64,000 nt of DNA from Bacillota bacterium (GTDB lineage: Bacteria; Bacillota; Clostridia; Lachnospirales; Lachnospiraceae), in contig JAEWEO010000098.1 in assembly GCA_023389295.1 (NCBI GenBank), positions 1 to 64,000 of the forward strand. Reading direction: 5' to 3'. Positions 1 to 7,640 of this stretch are shown here, one piece after another. A model generated the notes under the pieces. That model was not told where the DNA came from. It was given only the letters and a program-made list of their open reading frames with translations, and ran no database searches. The translations under genes and the position numbers were made by a program. Numbering within the stretch: position 1 is the first letter of the stretch; every line of letters begins with the position of its first letter.

Positions 1-1376
1 ACACTACCCTTAGAAAGGGCAACATCATACATTCCTGTGCTATTATTATACGTAACAACTGCTGATACGCCTGTTGTAGTAGCACTTAATAGACTGTCTA
101 CATAGCTTTGTACCTCTGCTGTTTTTGCTGTCTGATCAGCGCCGAAGGCTACATTGACCTCTCCGTTAAGTAGTGCTGTCTTCGCAGCTTCTACTGCGGC
201 AATGTCTGGGTCGGGGGCAGTTTGAAAGCTAACCAACATATCCTTGGTTTGCCATGAATAACCATCACTAGCACTCACTACTTTACCAGAGTCACTAGTA
301 ACAGGTTCACAAGAGAGTGCTTGAAGTGCACCTTGTGCTTCTAACCTAGTTGAATCACCTGAAATGAAGATGTGTGTTCCTTCAACCCCATATTTACCGC
401 CTTTATCCGGACTTGTAGCATCATTTAACTTAACTCCTCCTAATGCTTTTACTATACCACCACTTATTATCACCTGATTTGCTGTACCGTCTGTTCCACC
501 GTACCAACCTTCATCTCCACCTCTGCCGCCAGGACCGATACCACTACCTCCAGTACTTTCCCTTGTGTTTCCTGGAGAGCCTCCAATAGCAGTGACATTT
601 CCACCAGATATGGTAACTTCGCCACAGCTACCACCACCATATTGAAAAACTCCACCGCCGCCGCCGATACCAGCTCCACCACCGCCCCAATAGCCAGTAG
701 TATTACCACCTTGGGCATTTATAGTACCATTTTTGATAATGATTGTACCGCTAGTTTCTGCATCTGATGTTTCGTAAGTACGTCTGCCATCTCCACCGAT
801 ACCAGCACCACCACCACCATGAGCATAACTCGTCCAAGCATTAAAACCCTCTGCACCCGTAGTATTTAATGTGCCTGTACCATCAATAGTTAAAGCCGCA
901 CCAGATGCCACATGTAAACCAGCTTTTCCGCTACCTAATTTAATATTAACATTGCCTGAATCTGCACTACATGTTGGTGTAAATCCCAAGGTATTAATCT
1001 TATCAGATGCAAGATTAATGGTAACTTGATAATTACCATTAATGTTAATTGGATTAGAATTAATGAAATCATTCCTATTATCTGGAGCCAGAGCCTGTAT
1101 ATTGACACCTGCTAGTGTCACAGTACAATTGCCCTCAATGGATATGGTATCATTGGTCGGCGTATTTGGAGTTGTGTTTGCAATCGAGCAGTCTCCTGTC
1201 ACCGTCAAAATTTTTGTGTCACTGTTGTATGACGCTACGGAATTCACGTCATCACCTACCACGGTAACTGAAAATCCACCCAAAGTTTCCGTTGTCTCTG
1301 CTGCAACAGTAGCAGTTGGAATCATAGTCATTACTATGATGATAACCATCAGCATAGATAAAAATCGTTTTTTCAT
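1..1376 (-). CDS. Secreted glycine-rich surface protein, C-terminus cut by window edge
   Basis: The reading frame is open from an ATG at 1376 to the window edge with no stop, giving 458 residues and an incomplete C-terminus. A strong GGAGGAG ribosome binding site lies 7-8 bases upstream. The N-terminus has two to three Lys/Arg, a hydrophobic core and an Ala-x-Ala-like end around residue 27, so it is probably exported. The body is rich in Thr, Ser, Asn and Gly, with several GGGGAGIGG-type glycine blocks, as in beta-solenoid or carbohydrate-binding cell-surface proteins of clostridia. The last 70 visible residues change to an Ala/Val-rich segment, probably the start of a separate domain. A cell-envelope location is inferred. 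The exact family is not recognised. Confidence 0.75.
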   Translation of the reverse strand, partial: MKKRFLSMLMVIIIVMTMIPTATVAAETTETLGGFSVTVVGDDVNSVASYNSDTKILTVTGDCSIANTTPNTPTNDTISIEGNCTVTLAGVNIQALAPDNRNDFINSNPININGNYQVTINLASDKINTLGFTPTCSADSGNVNIKLGSGKAGLHVASGAALTIDGTGTLNTTGAEGFNAWTSYAHGGGGAGIGGDGRRTYETSDAETSGTIIIKNGTINAQGGNTTGYWGGGGAGIGGGGGVFQYGGGSCGEVTISGGNVTAIGGSPGNTRESTGGSGIGPGGRGGDEGWYGGTDGTANQVIISGGIVKALGGVKLNDATSPDKGGKYGVEGTHIFISGDSTRLEAQGALQALSCEPVTSDSGKVVSASDGYSWQTKDMLVSFQTAPDPDIAAVEAAKTALLNGEVNVAFGADQTAKTAEVQSYVDSLLSATTTGVSAVVTYNNSTGMYDVALSKGS

Positions 1377-1407
1377 CTGTTTTTCTCCTCCATTTTGCTT
1401 TATTCTC

Positions 1408-1629
1408 CTACTTTATTATTTTCTTTGGCCAATAACATACGCCCACATCGAGCGAACGAGGCTTGTCCAGATGAAAATCAGCATACTGGCAGTACCAGCA
1501 CTGCCTTACACCCTCTGGTGTTTCTCCTCTTTTCTCAAAAGCTGGACATACCTGTTTTGGCCATACATTTCCCTCTGCGTTAGGAGCAGAAAGGGGCATA
1601 TCATCCCGCCTACGTCGGCAATTCTCCAT
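1408..1629 (-). CDS. Small Cys-rich protein of unknown function (73 aa)
   Basis: I chose the ATG at 1629 because an AAAGGA sits 10 bases upstream; the frame itself is open further up to 1758. The protein has five Cys: one at residue 4, a CPAFEKRGETPEG segment, a CWYC pair near residue 44 and a final CYWP near residue 65. The CxxC pair with other spaced Cys suggests a small zinc-binding or redox-active fold (inference). There is no signal peptide. It ends 31 bp before the start of the surface-protein gene on the same strand, so the two could be cotranscribed. The tidy Cys spacing and ribosome binding site argue for a real gene, but I cannot assign a family. Confidence 0.5.
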   Translation of the reverse strand: MENCRRRRDDMPLSAPNAEGNVWPKQVCPAFEKRGETPEGVRQCWYCQYADFHLDKPRSLDVGVCYWPKKIIK

Positions 1630-1707
1630 ACAATCACATTCCTTTGCCCAAAGATGCATGCAGATTATTCTGCAATGTTCTACAAAAGAATACCATAAAA
1701 TAACAAA

Positions 1708-1740
1708 AAAATGAGTCTTCGCACTTAAAAGACTCATTTT
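1708..1740 (-). terminator. Rho-independent terminator, bidirectional
   Basis: A perfect 12-bp inverted repeat (AAAATGAGTCTT with its complement) with a 9-base loop is flanked by a run of seven T on the minus strand and five T on the plus strand. It sits downstream of the orphan gene ending at 1867 and probably ends its transcript. It lies inside the upstream extension of the frame of the Cys-rich gene, which supports the shorter start chosen for that gene. Confidence 0.75.
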
Positions 1741-1866
1741 TACACCTAAAAAACTCATATTTACTAAAATTTATTATTGACAAATGGTCACGACTTGTTC
1801 TTACACTAACAGGCGAACCAAATGTAATGCGGAGTTCAATTATTTCCTCACTATTATATATGACTA

Positions 1867-2406
1867 TCAACAAGTTAAAAAAGATACAATTTCCCAAGCA
1901 TAATCTTTTTCTTTTCTTTCCCAAACCAATGAAAGCTCAATATATTTTCTATGATCTTTATCCCTATACTTCGCTGGATTATCTATAATTGTAAAAATAT
2001 AACCCCTTTTTGTAATTTCCGATGTTTTATAAGGTAATACGTATTTTGTTATATTCATATCTTTTGGCCATTCATTTTGATCACTATAAGCGTATTCGTA
2101 AGTGTCAGTATCAGAAGCTCCAATACCGATAATAATATCACCTATCTCACCAACAATATTTAATGTATGTTCATCTCCACCATCATTTTCCATTTTCCCA
2201 TTATCAAGTTCACATGTAATATGGTCTCCAACTGTAAAAGAAATTAAATCCAGAACAATTTTAAAGCATCCTTCTGGATGTACTGCTCTGTTATCATTCA
2301 ACCAAAAAGTATTGTAATCACTCTCTTCAACAGAGAAAGAACATATATCAGAATTCTTAAATACTCTAAAAGATCCAACAGGTGTTATTAGATTATCAAC
2401 TATCAT
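1867..2406 (-). CDS. Orphan cytosolic protein, possible immunity-type (179 aa)
   Basis: The ATG at 2406 is preceded by AAAGGA at about 7 bases. The 179-residue product is acidic with no signal peptide or membrane segment, and carries aromatic-rich beta-strand-like stretches. I recognise no domain. Single-gene orphans of this size and composition, lying among unrelated small genes and debris, are common among immunity or cargo genes, but there is no toxin partner in view, so that role is only a guess. A hairpin terminator follows, and a 19-bp repeat also seen upstream of the CPBP gene lies 53 bp before the start. Confidence 0.6.
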   Translation of the reverse strand: MIVDNLITPVGSFRVFKNSDICSFSVEESDYNTFWLNDNRAVHPEGCFKIVLDLISFTVGDHITCELDNGKMENDGGDEHTLNIVGEIGDIIIGIGASDTDTYEYAYSDQNEWPKDMNITKYVLPYKTSEITKRGYIFTIIDNPAKYRDKDHRKYIELSLVWERKEKDYAWEIVSFLTC

Positions 2407-2458
2407 ATATTTTTCCTTTCTAATGCCTGTTTTAGATGTCGGAGTAATTGGTATGTAC

Positions 2459-2477
2459 TAAACATAATGGGAAGTCG
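2459..2477. repeat. Dispersed 19-bp repeat, copy 1
   Basis: The sequence taaacataatgggaagtcg occurs here and again, identical over all 19 bases, at 4687-4705. A third diverged copy (15 of 17 positions) lies at 5610-5626. This copy also contains the left arm of a small hairpin (GGGAAGT ... ACTTCCC, 2469-2488). All three copies precede the start of an orphan minus-strand gene. Confidence 0.6.
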
Positions 2478-2599
2478 GTTTACTTCCCAATTGTGAAAGA
2501 TTACGACATAACAACTGTAAAAAGTTATGCTAACTCATCTTTACAAATCTGAACTTGTGAACTTCGTGTTATGCTCAAACACCAAGCACTACCTCGCAT

Positions 2600-3688
2600 T
2601 TATTGATTAATTCTAGTTTGTGCTAATACTTTATTAATTAAGATATGATTCACCTTACTAGTATCCTCAATGATTGGATTATGTGCACATTCTTCTAATG
2701 CAATTAATTCTTTATATGGCGCTTGCAATACTTCAAAATACTCTTCGCAAGACTGAAACGATGTTATATAATCATTTTTTCCTTGAACAAAAAATACATT
2801 AGTATCGACAACGGGTATTTCTTCTGACAAGTTAGCGCTAAATAATTCTAATCGTGCAATATCCTTTTCAGAATTTGCATAATACAGTTTTTCTCCATTT
2901 ATATAATGTATTATATCAATAATATTATATTCTGGACGAATGATAGTTTCCAACACAAATCGGTTTGTGTTAGTTGCACCATAAATTGAACCACCATAGT
3001 AAGTGGTCCATTTTCGAGCCGTAGATATCTTTTTACCAAATTCATAGTCCGTATATGGCAATTCACCTAAACCATTCAACTCTTCAAGAGCCTTTTCGTT
3101 TCCTTCTTCTTCAGACTTTTTGATAGCATAATCTAATATATATTTTTCGTTATGTTGTTGATTTCCTATTTGTCCCATTCCAACATATGCATAATAATCA
3201 TCTGGATTATTATTGATACATTTCATTCCTATATAAGTTCCATAAGAATGACATACTAAATATATTTTTTCTGTTTTAAACTCTTCTTTTAAATATTGTG
3301 TCAATTCAACTGCATCTAAATAAATCTGCTCTGATGTTAATGTATTTGTATCTATATTATTATGGTAGGATTTCCCACTACCTCTTTGATCCCAATTTAC
3401 AACAGTATAATATTTTTCCCATTCTTTTTGATATGGAACAATAAATGAAGTTTCAGGATTACCAGGTCCACCATGTATATACAATATAACTGGATTATTC
3501 CTATCTTCTCCTCTTATTAGTACACTTTGACTTACTCCACCTAATTCCACCATTCTAAATTCAGAAATAGCATTTTCTTTCATTATTGGCATAGAATGAC
3601 CAGCTATAATACATTTGTAAATCAAAAATATAAAAAAACCAAACAATATTACAATTGAAAACTTACCTAATTTTCTTTTAATTTTCAT
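2600..3688 (-). CDS. Membrane-anchored alpha/beta hydrolase (proline iminopeptidase-like)
   Basis: The 362-residue protein starts at an ATG with AGGAGAG upstream. A hydrophobic segment at about residues 9-27 would anchor it outside the membrane. The fold is clear: an HGGPG oxyanion motif near residue 72, the nucleophile elbow CHSYGTY near residue 146, a NDYITS acid motif near 306 and a final His in CAHNP near 334, i.e. a full Ser-Asp-His triad. HGGPG plus this arrangement is typical of the S33 proline iminopeptidase-like branch; the substrate cannot be told. It stands alone in the accessory tract, and a 3' gene remnant lies just upstream. An active hydrolase is expected. Confidence 0.8.
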   Translation of the reverse strand: MKIKRKLGKFSIVILFGFFIFLIYKCIIAGHSMPIMKENAISEFRMVELGGVSQSVLIRGEDRNNPVILYIHGGPGNPETSFIVPYQKEWEKYYTVVNWDQRGSGKSYHNNIDTNTLTSEQIYLDAVELTQYLKEEFKTEKIYLVCHSYGTYIGMKCINNNPDDYYAYVGMGQIGNQQHNEKYILDYAIKKSEEEGNEKALEELNGLGELPYTDYEFGKKISTARKWTTYYGGSIYGATNTNRFVLETIIRPEYNIIDIIHYINGEKLYYANSEKDIARLELFSANLSEEIPVVDTNVFFVQGKNDYITSFQSCEEYFEVLQAPYKELIALEECAHNPIIEDTSKVNHILINKVLAQTRINQ

Positions 3689-3719
3689 ATCAGAATCTCT
3701 CCTATTAAATGATTTTTCT

Positions 3720-3779
3720 TCAATTTGGTATTAACCATTGTTTTGCTTTTTCAAAATCATCTATACACTCCACAACTTC
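3720..3779 (-). pseudogene. 3' remnant of an unknown gene (last 19 codons)
   Basis: A short frame reading EVVECIDDFEKAKQWLIPN then a stop has a plausible coding composition but is closed upstream by an in-frame stop and has no start. It looks like the leftover C-terminus of a lost gene between the CPBP and hydrolase genes. Chance is possible at this length. Confidence 0.3.
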
Positions 3780-3836
3780 CTATTTATCGGTTATTAATAA
3801 ATAAATTGTATGTCGCATTTGTAAACGATTGTGCAG

Positions 3837-4562
3837 TTATCTAATTATAAACCATTGAATAAAATCCCATATAAAATGAAAAATAGTTGGAGCAATAATG
3901 CTATTATATTTTGCGTACAACCATTGAAATATAAAATGGAATATAATAATAAAAATTAAGTTTTCCCAGTTTTGAGATATGTATTCCACCAAGCTCATTT
4001 GTGCAACCGTCATATGAAACGGAATATGTTCAAAAGAAAACATAATGCCTACAATAACTATTGATAATCGTTTGTTGGTAAAGTAACCATATAATCTTGT
4101 CCCTATATACCCTCTTATTACAACTTCTTCCATAAATGCAATGAAAATCAAATAATAAATAACGTTCATAACAATAAGAACAATATCAGTTTGGATTTTT
4201 GAACCATTGTAAACAGAAGTAAATCCTTTCAAAGCAATAACTATCATTAGCAAAGACATTCCCATACCAAAAGACTGTAAGGCATATGTCTTACTAAAGC
4301 CTACTGTCACTAATTTTTGCTTACGTACTGAACATAATAAAAATACAGAGCCAATAAGAAATAATGAAACAAAGCAAGTAACAATAAATGTATATACTGC
4401 TGTCAAATTAGAACTCTTATATACGAAAAGTTTTCCCATCAGTAAAAAGAGAAATATCATAACAACATATACGATTAGTGCATACAGGGCATCAATTCTT
4501 CCATATTTTTTTGTTTGCTGTACATAATCATCTTTACCTAATGCTGCTGAATCTTTCCTCAT
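3837..4562 (-). CDS. CPBP-family intramembrane protease (CAAX/bacteriocin-processing type)
   Basis: The 241-residue protein has about six to seven hydrophobic segments. It carries the family motifs in order: MEEVVIRGYIGT (the EExxxR glutamates) near residue 145, FSFEHIP (FxxxH-like) near 177 and HFIWDF near 229. CPBP proteins are membrane glutamic proteases that process prenylated proteins or bacteriocins, or give self-immunity. No bacteriocin genes are visible nearby, so the partner is unknown. A short AGGAT site precedes the ATG. It lies in the accessory tract with the dispersed 19-bp repeat 125 bp upstream. Confidence 0.8.
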   Translation of the reverse strand: MRKDSAALGKDDYVQQTKKYGRIDALYALIVYVVMIFLFLLMGKLFVYKSSNLTAVYTFIVTCFVSLFLIGSVFLLCSVRKQKLVTVGFSKTYALQSFGMGMSLLMIVIALKGFTSVYNGSKIQTDIVLIVMNVIYYLIFIAFMEEVVIRGYIGTRLYGYFTNKRLSIVIVGIMFSFEHIPFHMTVAQMSLVEYISQNWENLIFIIIFHFIFQWLYAKYNSIIAPTIFHFIWDFIQWFIIR

Positions 4563-4686
4563 TTCATCCTATCCCCTTACTTTAAATCTAAAATGTTATA
4601 TTATGAATCTTACGTAACTAAATCATCTATTATTATTTGAAATCTATCCGCGATCTAAACCAACTGCGAAAGTATAATTTGCCCAA

Positions 4687-4705
4687 TAAACATAATGGGA
4701 AGTCG
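4687..4705. repeat. Dispersed 19-bp repeat, copy 2
   Basis: Identical over 19 bases to 2459-2477. It lies in the 254-bp gap between the CPBP gene and the next orphan gene. I see no other gene in that gap. Confidence 0.6.
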
Positions 4706-4816
4706 ATTTTACATATAAATTATAAAGGTCTCTTACAATATAGATCTAGAAAAATTTTATTAAAATCAGTGTAATAATAGCCGATACAAATGAATATAAT
4801 AATTTTTTAAAGAGAA

Positions 4817-5107
4817 TTACCACTTTTCCAACAATTCTTTAGCCATTGATTTGGTTTGTTCAGCGCTTAAACCTATGGTGTTTTTATTTAAATTTGCAGG
4901 GTTCATTGCAATAACTTCTTTTAACCAATCTTTATGATATATTTTTCCTTTGTTGTATTTAGAAATACGAGATTGAGTTGTTGAAACTCTATCCCAATTT
5001 CTATGCGTTCTATCCATCTTTTCATAGTATATATATGATACAAACCAAGAAGCACCCATACCTGTAAGTATTTCGCCACCTGTGAATGAAAAATTATGAG
5101 AATTCAT
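4817..5107 (-). CDS. Small orphan protein of unknown function (96 aa)
   Basis: The ATG at 5107 has a strong AAAGGAGG at 7 bases, so translation is likely. The product begins with a short Gly-rich, moderately hydrophobic stretch (FTGGEILTGMGASWFVSYIYY) and continues as a basic, probably helical region ending in LSAEQTKSMAKELLEKW. I recognise no family. The N-terminal stretch could be membrane-active or could pack in a soluble core. It is 88 bp downstream of another orphan on the same strand, and the two might be cotranscribed. Confidence 0.55.
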   Translation of the reverse strand: MNSHNFSFTGGEILTGMGASWFVSYIYYEKMDRTHRNWDRVSTTQSRISKYNKGKIYHKDWLKEVIAMNPANLNKNTIGLSAEQTKSMAKELLEKW

Positions 5108-5195
5108 TAGAAAGCCTCCTTTGTAATCGAGCAGACGATAATTTTTATGTTAATTTATCTACTCAATTTATAGACATCATAAATATAACGAGAAG

Positions 5196-5456
5196 TTATT
5201 GCCGTATTCTAGGATCTGTAATAATCGCCATTATATATGACGGCCCTTGAAGATTCATATTTTCGAATTGCGATACTGTAGGATTTACAACTTCTAGGGA
5301 ACGTTCAATATTGCTCCTAGGAATATTTCGAGTTGTATTAAGAAGGATAATTTGATTGCCAGAAATTTTGTATGAACAAGGTCTTCCAGTTACCGTAAAA
5401 AATTGTTCTCCTTCATGCTTCACAATGTTAGCCCAAATTCGGTCATTTTCATACAT
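5196..5456 (-). CDS. Small orphan protein of unknown function (86 aa)
   Basis: The ATG at 5456 has GGAGGG 8 bases upstream. The 86-residue product has alternating beta-like stretches, a GRPCSYKI turn and a C-terminal GPSYIMAIITDPRI. The pattern of a compact beta core followed by a helix suggests a small folded domain, and the last motif looks conserved rather than random, but I cannot name the family. It has no signal or membrane segment. Confidence 0.6.
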   Translation of the reverse strand: MYENDRIWANIVKHEGEQFFTVTGRPCSYKISGNQIILLNTTRNIPRSNIERSLEVVNPTVSQFENMNLQGPSYIMAIITDPRIRQ

Positions 5457-5609
5457 ATTATTTTCCCTCCAATAATCATCGTTTGTTATGGAAACATAGG
5501 CAAGATCCTCTGTATTTCATAATCAATTTTCCTTTCTAATAATCTATACTAATACGCTCTAATATGTCATGTTGGATTAGCATAAATCCTATTCCTACAT
5601 CGCTCAAGA

Positions 5610-5626
5610 TAAATTTAATGGGAAGT
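5610..5626. repeat. Dispersed repeat, diverged copy 3
   Basis: The sequence taaatttaatgggaagt matches 15 of 17 positions of the repeats at 2459 and 4687. Like them it lies upstream of an orphan minus-strand gene. Confidence 0.4.
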
Positions 5627-5703
5627 TTAAAGAGAACTTGTGTTATTGATTTAACAAAGCTCATCACAAGACTTGAGTTGACTGTAATATATGTAATAGA
5701 CCG

Positions 5704-6123
5704 TTAGTCGGGTTTGTACTTTTCTAAGAACTTGTCACTTATTATAGATTTATATTCTTCCGAAAAATCATCAATACAATATTTTTCTAAAAAGTGCACT
5801 TTGCTATAATAGTACATGCTATGATTTTCTAATCTATGCAGTAGATTGGCTAGACTTTTATCGATATTTTACCACTATAAACAACAAAATAAAATACATA
5901 TTTTCTATAGATTGGTAATAAGAAATGCTTATCTAGAATACTCTGAAATTTTATTACCTCCCATTCGGTATTAACTTCTTATACTTTTTGTTTTCTCTCT
6001 ATATGGTTAACTGCATCTTTGCATTCGTTTTACTCGTAACCTCTATACGGACTTTTTCTCCTTTACCTTCCTTAAACCAATCAGCAATTGTCCCTTTCAT
6101 TAATTTATTTTTCGTCTAGGCAT
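5704..6123 (-). pseudogene. Frameshifted remnant of an unknown gene (about 140 codons)
   Basis: The 788-bp gap 5457-6244 has no intact gene, but minus-strand pieces with coding-like composition follow each other in different frames. They are MPRRKIN from 6123, MKGTIADWFKEGKGEKVRIE... from 6100 to 5999, NTEWEVIKFQSILDKHF... ending at 5850, and SLANLLHRLENHSMYYSKVH... ending at 5704. Joined, they read like one decayed protein of about 140 residues. No piece is long enough for me to name a family. Several frameshifts and one or more stops separate them. Confidence 0.45.
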
Positions 6124-6128
6124 AAAAA

Positions 6129-6174
6129 TCCCCCTCGAATCGCTTGCACAAATTGCAATTAATCATGAGGGGGA
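6129..6174 (-). terminator. Probable terminator downstream of rlmD
   Basis: An 8-bp GC-rich stem (TCCCCCTC with GAGGGGGA) encloses a loop of about 30 bases and is followed on the minus strand by ATTTTTA. It would end the yhaM-rlmD transcript. The long loop is unusual. Confidence 0.5.
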
Positions 6175-6194
6175 AGTTATACATTTTAGTACTT

Positions 6195-6249
6195 ATATCA
6201 TTATTTATTGTACCATATCATTATTTATTAGTTAATATCATTATTTATT
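6195..6249. repeat. Three tandem 15-bp repeats at 20-bp period
   Basis: The 15-mer atatcattatttatt occurs three times, at 6195, 6215 and 6235, exactly 20 bp apart, with unrelated 5-bp spacers. The last copy runs over the stop codon of rlmD. Confidence 0.8.
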
Positions 6250-7627
6250 GAATTTCAACATTTTTCCGGCAAAGCAGAGCCACCGTCTCCACATGCACAC
6301 TATGACTAAACTGATCCACAGCCTTCACCTTTACCAGTTCATAATCCTTTTCACAAAGATACTTTAGATCTCTTGCTAAAGTTGCAGGGTCACAAGAGAC
6401 ATAGACAATTCTCTTAGGAGCCATGGCAAGTATGGTATCTAAGAGACTTTGGTCGCAGCCCTTTCTCGGAGGATCTACTACAATCACATCCGCTTTGATG
6501 TTTTCTTCCTCATACATTCTAGGAAGAACCTCTTCTGCTGCCCCAACATAAAACTTGGTATTGTCAATCTGATTAATCTTGGCATTGGTCTTGGCATCCT
6601 CAATCGCCTGAGGAACAATCTCAACTGCATATACCATCTTTGCCTTACGAGCAAGAAACAAAGATATGGTGCCAATACCACAATAAAGATCCCATACAAC
6701 CTCATCACCGGTTAGTCCGGCATAGTCAAGAGCAATATCATAAAGCTTCTTTGTCTGAACCGGGTTTACCTGATAGAAGGATAAGGGTGATATCTGATAT
6801 TTGACCTCACCGATATAGTCCGTAATATAGGGTTCTCCCCAGAGAGGAATGATCTTTTCCCCTAAGATTACATTGGTCTTCTCTTTATTTACATTCAAGC
6901 AGATACTCTTCATTCCTTTGATCTTACGCAGTCCCTGGATTAATTCCTCTTGGTGCGGGATCTTCGTACCATTAACCACGAGACATACCATAATCTCGCC
7001 GGTGCTATATCCTACGCGTGTTAGGATATGCCTTAATAACCCCCTATGATTTTCTTCTTCATAAGGCTCTATACCATATTGTTCTATATATGTGCGAAGA
7101 AAAGCCAGGATATCTTCATTTACCTTTGCACCAATGTAGCAATGCTTCGTATCAATGATGGAGTGAGTCCTGCCGGCATAGAAGCCGATGGCTAGGCTTC
7201 CATCCTTATTTCTTCCTACGGGGAACTGTGATTTATTGCGATAATAGTAGGGTTCCTCCATTCCTTCCACGGGCTCCATAGGAATGTCTGTAAAACCTCC
7301 AATTCTACTAAGACAACTTCTAACCTTATTTTCCTTATAGTCCAATTGCTTCTTATAATCCACATGTTGAAGCTGACAGCCACCACACTTTGCTGCAATT
7401 GGGCAAATAGGCTCTACTCGAAAGTCCGAAGGTTTGATGAGCTTTATTAGTCTTGCATATCCATAGGTTTTACCGGTTTTCATCACCTGAACCAGCGCTA
7501 CATCTCCCATGACGGTGTCTTTTACAAAAAGGGTATACCCTTCATATTTACCGATACCCTCTCCCTCTGAGCCGATATCGTCTATGGTTATTTCTACTTG
7601 ATCATTCTTTTTCAGTAATGTCTGCAT
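6245..7627 (-). CDS. rlmD: 23S rRNA (uracil-5)-methyltransferase, RlmD/RlmCD family
   Basis: This enzyme makes 5-methyluridine in 23S rRNA using SAM. From the ATG at 7627 it has 460 residues: a TRAM RNA-binding domain at about 5-62, a 4Fe-4S Cys set (C75, C81, C84 in CPIAAKCGGC and a later Cys in KHCYIG), then the methyltransferase fold with DLYCGIGTIS, VVDPPRKGCD and the catalytic SCDPATLARDL. I chose ATG 7627 over an upstream GTG at 7636 because AGGTGA is well spaced for it. Gram-positive members can modify two sites (RlmCD), so specificity is uncertain; it could also be a paralogue. It follows yhaM by 13 bp and is very likely cotranscribed with it. Confidence 0.9.
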   Translation of the reverse strand: MQTLLKKNDQVEITIDDIGSEGEGIGKYEGYTLFVKDTVMGDVALVQVMKTGKTYGYARLIKLIKPSDFRVEPICPIAAKCGGCQLQHVDYKKQLDYKENKVRSCLSRIGGFTDIPMEPVEGMEEPYYYRNKSQFPVGRNKDGSLAIGFYAGRTHSIIDTKHCYIGAKVNEDILAFLRTYIEQYGIEPYEEENHRGLLRHILTRVGYSTGEIMVCLVVNGTKIPHQEELIQGLRKIKGMKSICLNVNKEKTNVILGEKIIPLWGEPYITDYIGEVKYQISPLSFYQVNPVQTKKLYDIALDYAGLTGDEVVWDLYCGIGTISLFLARKAKMVYAVEIVPQAIEDAKTNAKINQIDNTKFYVGAAEEVLPRMYEEENIKADVIVVDPPRKGCDQSLLDTILAMAPKRIVYVSCDPATLARDLKYLCEKDYELVKVKAVDQFSHSVHVETVALLCRKNVEIQ

Positions 7628-7640
7628 GAACTTCACCTAT

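Noticed and set aside
1042..1698. A 218-codon plus-strand frame
   Set aside because: It is antisense to the surface protein and the Cys-rich gene, both of which have better starts and composition.
1867..5456. Toxin-antitoxin or bacteriocin locus
   Set aside because: The orphan genes and the CPBP protease hint at immunity functions, but no toxin, leader peptide or export gene can be seen.
6195..6249. CRISPR array
   Set aside because: The repeats are 15 bp with 5-bp spacers, only three copies, no cas genes, and no unique 30-bp spacers.
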